Source: an uncultured Acidobacteriota bacterium
GTDB taxonomy: Bacteria; Acidobacteriota; Blastocatellia; Pyrinomonadales; Pyrinomonadaceae
Reading direction: 5' to 3'
NCBI GenBank assembly: GCA_902826795.1
Contig: CADEGD010000016.1
Span: forward strand, 1 to 35,373
DNA length: 35,373 nucleotides
How positions within the stretch are numbered: position 1 is the first letter of the stretch; every line of letters starts with the position of its first letter. The notes under the pieces are model-generated. The model saw only the letters and a list, made by a program, of their open reading frames with translations, made no database searches and had not been told where the DNA came from. Shown piece after piece: positions 30,097-35,373 of this stretch. The translations under genes were made by a program, and so were the position numbers.

Positions 30097-32235
30097 ATGA
30101 TGATTTACCGCACACTTAAAAGATTTGTCGCTGCAGCATTTGTTGTTTCCGTTATCTCCAATTCCACGGTGTTTGCCGCCGACGATGCGGGTAATGTATT
30201 TACCGATGCTCAAAATAAGGGTGTTTGGTCGGTGCTCGGCCCCAGCGGCGGAGACGTACGGGCCGTGGCGGTAGATCCCAAGAACCCCGACAAGCTTTTC
30301 ATAAGCACGATGGATGGGCAGATACACGTGTCGACGGATGCCGGAGCGTCCTGGCGGCTTCTCGCCAGCTTCGGCAAGTCGCTGCTCACGCTTGACCAGC
30401 TTCTTGTCGACAGCCGTGACTCGAATATTCTTTACACCTCCGGCCATCGCGGCAAGCTTGCGGGCGGATTTTTCAAGTCGACAGACGGTGGCCAGACATG
30501 GAAAGAGTCAAAAGAGCTTCGCGAGCAAGCTATCCACGCGATGACGCAGGCAAAGGCTGACCCGAACCTGATCTACGTCGGTACGAAGGATGGCGTGTGG
30601 GTCTCGAAGAATTCGGGTGACGATTTCAGCCGGGTTGAATCGGGCACGATGCCGCTAGACATCAATTCCGTCGCGGTCGATCCGAAAAACAATAATACTT
30701 TGTATGCGGGCACTACGTGGCGTCCATATAAGTCGACCGATAATGGTAAAAACTGGCGGCTGATCAAGACAGGAATGATCGACGACTCCGATATCTTTGC
30801 GATCACCGTGAATCCGGAAAACACGAGCCACGTGATCGCTTCCGCATGCAGCGGCATCTACGAATCGCTAAATGGCGGCGACAACTGGAAGAAGATCCAG
30901 GGAATCCCGTCGACTTCGCGTCGTACGCGCGACATCGTTCAGCACCCGTCAAAAGCGGGAACGATCTATGCGGGAACGACCGAAGGTTTCTGGATGAGTG
31001 CGAATGGCGGCAAGTCCTGGTCGATGACCACGTCGCGCAACATGGAGGTCAATAAGATCGCCGTCCATCCGGACAGGCCTGAACGCGTGTTTATTGCTAC
31101 GAATAATTTTGGCGTGCTCGTTTCGAATGACGGCGGCCGAAATTTCGTTCCGACCAACAACGACTTTACCAGCCGGTTTACCTACTCGGTGACGCCTGAT
31201 GCCGAACTCCCGGATCGCCTCTATGCGATCACGAAGAATACGGCTATGAGCGGCGGTTTTTTCTTCCTCAGTGAAGACGGCGGCAAGACTTGGGTTCAAG
31301 CGAAAGGACTGGATATCAATAAAGATACGTCTTTCGCACTGCTGCAGGACAGGCTCAATCCGACCGTGATGTATCTTGGGTCGAGTCGGGGAGTTTTCAA
31401 ATCGATCGACCGCGGGGTTTCGTGGACGTTGCAAGTTGCTCCGAAACCTAAGGCTCCGGTACGACGAGCAACTCGTAAAAAGGCCGTGACAAAGAAGCCC
31501 GTTGCTCCAAAACCTGCTGAAATCGCACCGGTTGCTCTCACGGTTCCGGCGCTCACTGAGACTGTCAAGGTTCTTGCGTTCACCAACGACGACAAGGGCG
31601 GCATTCTCGCCGGCACCGATAACGGCCTTTATCGAACATACGACATGGCCAAGGGCTGGGAAAGACTTCCTTTCGGCGGCTTGGACGAAAATATCTTCGC
31701 GATCCACACCACTCCGCTTATCCCCGGAACGATCTGGGCGGGAACGTCTCGCTCCGGCGTAGTCGTTTCCACCGACGATGGCAAGACGTGGGCTAAGACT
31801 AATTCGTCCCCGGACGGCATACCCGTTAGTTCGATCGCGACAGATCCGAAACGGCCTAACTACTTGTACGTCGGCACTATTCACGCTTTCTACCTCAGCC
31901 GCGATGGTGGCCGCACGTGGAACCGCCGCGGCGGCAATCTTCCGCTGGGCAATTTCACGTCGATCCTGATCGATCCGAACAATTCGGACACGATCATCCT
32001 CTCAAGCGCGCTTGAGAACGATGGCGGCATTTACATCTCGGAAAATGCCGGAATGAATTGGAAGCGGTTCGATTCGAAGGAACTCAAGCTTCCGAGCCGT
32101 CGCATCTGGTCACTGGCATTCGACCCGCAGAATCCGCATCGCATGTATGCAGGAACCCACTCGTCGGGAGTCTATCGAATCGATCGTCCGATCGAGACAG
32201 CGGCCGTTGATACGGTGAAGAAGGAAGGGAATTAG
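30097..32235 (+). CDS. Secreted Asp-box (BNR/sortilin-like) beta-propeller protein
   Basis: A 712-residue exported protein. Residues 1-26 are a signal peptide (FVAAAFVVSVISNSTVFAAD). The rest is a run of Asp-box hairpins, SxDxGxxW: STDAGASW, STDGGQTW, STDNGKNW, SLNGGDNW, SANGGKSW, SNDGGRNF, SEDGGKTW, SIDRGVSW, STDDGKTW, SRDGGRTW and SENAGMNW among them, separated by VDPKNPxxLYxGT strands. This is the VPS10/sortilin-like and BNR-repeat propeller seen in sialidases, xyloglucanases and YCF48-type proteins. No sialidase FRIP motif or catalytic set was found, so binding rather than catalysis is likely. A Lys/Arg/Pro/Ala-rich linker (about residues 448-478) divides it into an N-terminal and a smaller C-terminal propeller part. 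ATG 30097 or 30100; the TTG at 30091 is less likely. Confidence 0.85.
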   Translation: MMIYRTLKRFVAAAFVVSVISNSTVFAADDAGNVFTDAQNKGVWSVLGPSGGDVRAVAVDPKNPDKLFISTMDGQIHVSTDAGASWRLLASFGKSLLTLDQLLVDSRDSNILYTSGHRGKLAGGFFKSTDGGQTWKESKELREQAIHAMTQAKADPNLIYVGTKDGVWVSKNSGDDFSRVESGTMPLDINSVAVDPKNNNTLYAGTTWRPYKSTDNGKNWRLIKTGMIDDSDIFAITVNPENTSHVIASACSGIYESLNGGDNWKKIQGIPSTSRRTRDIVQHPSKAGTIYAGTTEGFWMSANGGKSWSMTTSRNMEVNKIAVHPDRPERVFIATNNFGVLVSNDGGRNFVPTNNDFTSRFTYSVTPDAELPDRLYAITKNTAMSGGFFFLSEDGGKTWVQAKGLDINKDTSFALLQDRLNPTVMYLGSSRGVFKSIDRGVSWTLQVAPKPKAPVRRATRKKAVTKKPVAPKPAEIAPVALTVPALTETVKVLAFTNDDKGGILAGTDNGLYRTYDMAKGWERLPFGGLDENIFAIHTTPLIPGTIWAGTSRSGVVVSTDDGKTWAKTNSSPDGIPVSSIATDPKRPNYLYVGTIHAFYLSRDGGRTWNRRGGNLPLGNFTSILIDPNNSDTIILSSALENDGGIYISENAGMNWKRFDSKELKLPSRRIWSLAFDPQNPHRMYAGTHSSGVYRIDRPIETAAVDTVKKEGN

Positions 32236-32244
32236 GCCGGAATT

Positions 32245-32316
32245 GCCGCAAAAAGGTACAAGAAGCGCAAGACGGGGGAAATTCTCGATTTTGCGCTGTT
32301 TGTGCATCTTTGCGGC
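32245..32316. terminator. Large imperfect inverted repeat after the propeller gene
   Basis: Arms 32245-32270 and 32291-32316 pair over 26 bases with five mismatches, some of them G-U in RNA, around a 20-base loop. The ends GCCGCAAA/TTTGCGGC and the inner GCGCAA/TTGCGC are perfect. It starts 10 bases after the stop codon and most likely terminates or stabilises the message. The TTTGCG words resemble small dispersed repeats found in gaps of many genomes. Confidence 0.6.
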
Positions 32317-32340
32317 GATTCGCTTTCTCAGCCTGACGAT

Positions 32341-32368
32341 TTGCAGTTGGCAGTCGAGATTCTATAAT
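32341..32368 (+). promoter_or_regulatory. Candidate promoter of bshC-mutL
   Basis: A perfect TATAAT (32363-32368) lies 16 bases after TTGCAG (32341-32346, weak). ATG 32379 is only 10 bases from the -10, which implies a nearly leaderless transcript; no Shine-Dalgarno is present. Confidence 0.45.
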
Positions 32369-32378
32369 CTGATAGCTC

Positions 32379-34076
32379 ATGAGCCAGCAATCTGCGACTA
32401 AAGAGTATGAGTGTCGGGGCAGCAACGGCAACGTCAAGATCCGAACCGAAAGCATTCCTTTCTCCGAGATTCCCGGCCAATCAAAGCTCTTCGCTAAATA
32501 TCAGACAGACCCTAAATCGCTCAGGCGATACTATCCGAACGCTATCGATTCGCACACGCAGATCGCCGACCGAATCCCAGAGGTTCTCGCAAATTACAAG
32601 GCCGACCGCAAGATACTTTGCGACGCACTGACCGAAACGAATCGCAAGTTCGGCGCGACGGAGGAAACTCTCGCTAACATCGAACTTCTCCGGGATGCAG
32701 AAACTGCTGCAGTCGTGACCGGTCAGCAAGCGGGACTTTTCTCTGGTCCGCTCTACACGATCTATAAAGCTTTGTCTGCGATTCGGATGGTCGAATGTCT
32801 TCGTGGACGCGGGATCAAGGCCGTTCCTGTGTTCTGGGTCGCGACCGAAGATCACGACTTTGAAGAGGTGTCTAAGACATCGTTCATCGGCAAAAAAGGA
32901 GGCGTGATCGACGTTTCAAACGAGCCGAAGCGTTGCTACACTAACCTGCCAGTCGGCTATATCAAGCTTGATGATTCGATCGACGAAACTATTGACGAAC
33001 TCTTCCGCGGCATCACGACGACCGAGTTTACCGATGAGCTGAAAGAATACGTGCTCGATAGCTGGAAGTCCGGGGAGTATTTCGGTGATGCCTTTGCGGT
33101 GCTGCTGACACGCCTGCTCGGTCGCTACGGCATTATCGTTCTTTGCCCGCTTAACAACGCTCTGAAACAGCTCGCCGCGCCGATGTATGTCGAGGCGATC
33201 AAAAAATCCGCCGAGATCGTCGATGCTCTTCGGGCACGCAGCCGCGAACTCGAAGCCGACGGCTACGCAGCCCAAGTGCTGATCGGCGACGACTATTTTC
33301 CGCTTTTCTGGCAGGCACGCGACGATACTCGAAATGCACTTAAGAAGAGCAAGGAAGGTACATTTCGCACCAAAGACGGCACACGAGAATTCTCGCTTCA
33401 CGAGTTAGCCGAGATCGCCGCCAGCGAGCCGTACCGATTTTCACCGAGCGTTGTTCTTAGGTCAGTAGTTCAGGATTATATTCTGCCAACGGTCTGCTAC
33501 TTTGGCGGAGGAGCCGAGATATCCTATTTTGCGCAGAGCTGTGAAGTTTACCGGATCCTTGGCCGGCCGGTAACGACGATATTGCACCGCCAAAGTTTTT
33601 CTGTTGTCGAAACGAAACACGCCAAGACGCTCGACCGATACGGCCTTGAGTTCAGCGATCTTTTTCGAGGCCTTGAAGAGCTGCTTCCAGGCATCGTTGA
33701 AGGGCATCTAAATAGTGACACCGCCGCTTTATTCGATATTGTCGAAGAACGCATAAACGACGATTTGCAACAGCTTGACGATAACCTTGCAGGAATCGAT
33801 CCGACGCTGACGGACAATCTTGCGAAGCGGCGTAAGAAGATCCAGTATCACATCGCCGCTCTAAGAAATAAGTTCCGCCACGTTCAGCTTCGTAAAGACG
33901 AAACTATCAACCAGCGGATCGAATCGCTGTTCGCTTCGCTGATGCCTCACGGAGCGTTGCAGGAGCGGTCGCTGAATGTCGGCTATTTCATCAACCGCTA
34001 CGGAGCCAATTTTGTCGACTGGGTCTATCAGGCGTCGGATCTCGACGATCGCGGCCACCGCGTTCTCTACCTTTAA
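32379..34076 (+). CDS. bshC: Bacillithiol biosynthesis cysteine-adding enzyme BshC
   Basis: A 565-residue BshC (YllA family), the putative last enzyme of bacillithiol synthesis, adding cysteine to glucosaminyl-malate. Signature blocks are VVTGQQAGLFSGPLYTIYKALSAIR near residue 111, VPVFWVATEDHDFEEV, FSPSVVLRSVVQDYILPTVCYFGGGAEISYFAQ, and KRRKKIQYHIAALRNKF in the C-terminal coiled coil. Length is slightly above the usual. The N-terminal 20 residues (MSQQSATKEYECRGSNGNVK) are less conserved. bshA and bshB are not in view. The stop overlaps the mutL ATG by one base (TAATG), so the two are translationally coupled. Presence of bshC indicates this organism uses bacillithiol as a low-molecular-weight thiol. 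Confidence 0.95.
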   Translation: MSQQSATKEYECRGSNGNVKIRTESIPFSEIPGQSKLFAKYQTDPKSLRRYYPNAIDSHTQIADRIPEVLANYKADRKILCDALTETNRKFGATEETLANIELLRDAETAAVVTGQQAGLFSGPLYTIYKALSAIRMVECLRGRGIKAVPVFWVATEDHDFEEVSKTSFIGKKGGVIDVSNEPKRCYTNLPVGYIKLDDSIDETIDELFRGITTTEFTDELKEYVLDSWKSGEYFGDAFAVLLTRLLGRYGIIVLCPLNNALKQLAAPMYVEAIKKSAEIVDALRARSRELEADGYAAQVLIGDDYFPLFWQARDDTRNALKKSKEGTFRTKDGTREFSLHELAEIAASEPYRFSPSVVLRSVVQDYILPTVCYFGGGAEISYFAQSCEVYRILGRPVTTILHRQSFSVVETKHAKTLDRYGLEFSDLFRGLEELLPGIVEGHLNSDTAALFDIVEERINDDLQQLDDNLAGIDPTLTDNLAKRRKKIQYHIAALRNKFRHVQLRKDETINQRIESLFASLMPHGALQERSLNVGYFINRYGANFVDWVYQASDLDDRGHRVLYL

Positions 34077-35373
34077 TGAATAAGATCCGCATACTCCCTG
34101 ACACGCTCGCAAATCAGATTGCGGCGGGCGAAGTGGTCGAACGTCCGGCGTCCGTAATCAAGGAGTTAGTTGAGAACTCCATCGATGCCGGTGCCGCCCG
34201 CGTGACTATCGACATCGAGCTCGGCGGTCGACGCTTGATGCGGATTTCCGACGACGGCCATGGAATGGTCCGCGACGATGCGATCCTTGCTTTCGAGCGG
34301 CACGCCACGTCAAAGATCCGAACACTCGAAGATCTCGCTGCTATCGGCACACTCGGATTTCGCGGAGAGGCTCTTGCATCCATCGCTTCGGTAGCAAAGG
34401 TCGAGTTGGTGACAAAGATCGAAAGCGATCTTGCGGCAACTCGCGTCATTATCGAAGGCGGCAGGCTGATCGATGTGAAAGACGCCGCTCGCGACAAAGG
34501 AACGACGATCGCCGTACGCGATCTCTTCTTCAATACGCCCGCCCGCCGAAAATTCATGCGGTCCGAAGCGACCGAGAATTATCACATCGCGAGTATCGTC
34601 ACTCACTATGCTCTTGCCCATCCTGAAATAGCGTTTACCCTGACCAACAACGGCAGGGAAGTGATACGCGTAACGCCGGCCAAAGATCTTCGCGAGCGGT
34701 CATTCCAGATATTCGGATCTCAGATGCTTGACAGCCTCTTGCCTGTCAGCGGCGGTCGAGAGTACGTCGCTCGCGTTTCGGGGTTTATATCCGCCCCACG
34801 TGAACGCCGAACGAATCGCGGTTCGCAGTATTTCTTCGTCAACAACCGCTTTGTTCGGGACAAGACGATCGCCGGCGGCTTGTTAGAGGGCTATCGCTCG
34901 GTTCTTCCGCACGGCGTTTATCCGGTCGCCTTTCTGTTTCTTGATGTGCCGCTTGAGGAGATCGACGTCAACGTTCATCCGGCCAAGACCGAGATCCGCT
35001 TTCGCCGAAACGAAGCGGTTAAGGATGTAATCGCGGAAGCTATCCGAGAAGCGCTCGCTAAAGCAGGAATCGTCGCCGAAACATCGGATGCTTTGCCTTT
35101 GCCGCATTTGCACCATCCAAATCCGGAAGTTCCGAGGCCGGAACATGATATACGGCTGCAGGACCAGAATCGAATCGAGTTTGCCACCAGTGATCTGCCG
35201 GGGCTGGAAACTGCCATCATTTCAGCGGATGAATCGTCACCCTTCGAGCTCAAATCTTCCAACATGGAACCTGAAGGTAGACGCGATTTTGAACGGGAAA
35301 GTTCGGCGATGGCTGAGACCAAGACTGACGACAAGTTAACGGATTTCGTGGAGGCGTTTGAAATTGCCGCCGC
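34076..35373 (+). CDS. mutL: DNA mismatch repair protein MutL (3' truncated by window)
   Basis: The first 432 codons of MutL, open to the window end. The GHKL ATPase motifs are intact: NQIAAGEVVERPASVIKELVENSIDAGA (motif I with the catalytic Glu and the Mg-binding Asn), DDGHGM, FERHATSKI and GFRGEALASI, then GTTIAVRDLFFNTPARRKF. The transducer domain ends with YFFVNNRFVRDKTI and DVNVHPAKTEIRF. After about residue 345 comes the variable acidic linker. The C-terminal dimerisation and possible endonuclease part (DQHA(X)2E(X)4E) is outside. MutL couples MutS mismatch recognition to strand incision or MutH activation. ATG 34076 is fixed by the one-base overlap with bshC. Confidence 0.96.
   Translation, partial: MNKIRILPDTLANQIAAGEVVERPASVIKELVENSIDAGAARVTIDIELGGRRLMRISDDGHGMVRDDAILAFERHATSKIRTLEDLAAIGTLGFRGEALASIASVAKVELVTKIESDLAATRVIIEGGRLIDVKDAARDKGTTIAVRDLFFNTPARRKFMRSEATENYHIASIVTHYALAHPEIAFTLTNNGREVIRVTPAKDLRERSFQIFGSQMLDSLLPVSGGREYVARVSGFISAPRERRTNRGSQYFFVNNRFVRDKTIAGGLLEGYRSVLPHGVYPVAFLFLDVPLEEIDVNVHPAKTEIRFRRNEAVKDVIAEAIREALAKAGIVAETSDALPLPHLHHPNPEVPRPEHDIRLQDQNRIEFATSDLPGLETAIISADESSPFELKSSNMEPEGRRDFERESSAMAETKTDDKLTDFVEAFEIAA

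Noticed and set aside
30949..31884. 311-residue minus-strand frame antisense to the propeller gene
   Set aside because: The repeats of the plus-strand protein create a periodic open antisense frame; no domain, signal or start site supports it.

Overview
This window reads as bacterial chromosome, densely coded and moderately G+C-rich by eye. The gene content best fits Acidobacteriota, probably class Blastocatellia (Pyrinomonadaceae-like). Supporting signs are a bacillithiol gene (bshC), a split-subunit glycine decarboxylase (gcvPA/gcvPB), a large secreted outer-membrane protein ending in a DEFG...GYIINYG...SRITLVNGG...PPGA.NPTP module, an Asp-box beta-propeller protein, and many palindromic repeats in gaps. 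The placement is inference; there is no rRNA or marker-tree evidence here. No tRNA, rRNA, CRISPR array, transposase, phage gene or replication origin was recognised.

Layout. 1-2.5 kb (+): 3' end of metH, a metallophosphoesterase overlapping it by one base, and a PlsC-family acyltransferase. 2.5-6.2 kb (-): an apparent operon of a membrane-anchored trypsin-like protease, an orphan MacB/FtsX-type permease and proC; it converges on the acyltransferase at a 21-bp perfect inverted repeat that contains both stop codons. 6.4-11.5 kb (+): a thioredoxin-fold 2Fe-2S ferredoxin, an SRPBCC protein, and the proton-translocating transhydrogenase genes pntA and pntB. The pnt pair is separated by about 1 kb of foreign-looking material: a nonsense-interrupted secreted gene, an orphan DUF433 antitoxin-like gene, and a repeat element that reaches the pntB start codon. 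A second structured repeat is embedded in frame inside pntA.

11.6-22 kb (+): a SAM methyltransferase, then the glycine cleavage genes gcvT, gcvH, gcvPA, two small membrane zinc-ribbon proteins, a Tat-exported class V aminotransferase-like protein, and gcvPB. A DrrA/DrrB-type ABC exporter pair, a TVP38/VTT membrane protein and a divergent Lgt follow with very short gaps. 22-24.6 kb (-): a secreted TPR protein followed by two small secreted helical proteins. 24.7-26.9 kb (+): larE and glutamate dehydrogenase. 27.2-32.2 kb (+): the large outer-membrane protein and the Asp-box propeller protein, each with its own upstream region. 32.4-35.4 kb (+): bshC overlapping the 5' part of mutL, which runs off the window.

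Themes. Central one-carbon, amino-acid and redox metabolism (MetH, Gcv, ProC, Gdh, Pnt, bacillithiol) is interleaved with envelope genes (Lgt, acyltransferase, ABC exporters, TPR and outer-membrane proteins). The most notable non-coding feature is the number of palindromic repeats placed at gene borders, over start or stop codons, and once inside a coding sequence. Nothing proves a wholly new system. The best candidates for lineage-specific modules are the protease-permease operon, the secreted TPR plus two-protein cluster, and the zinc-ribbon/Tat-aminotransferase insertion in the gcv locus.
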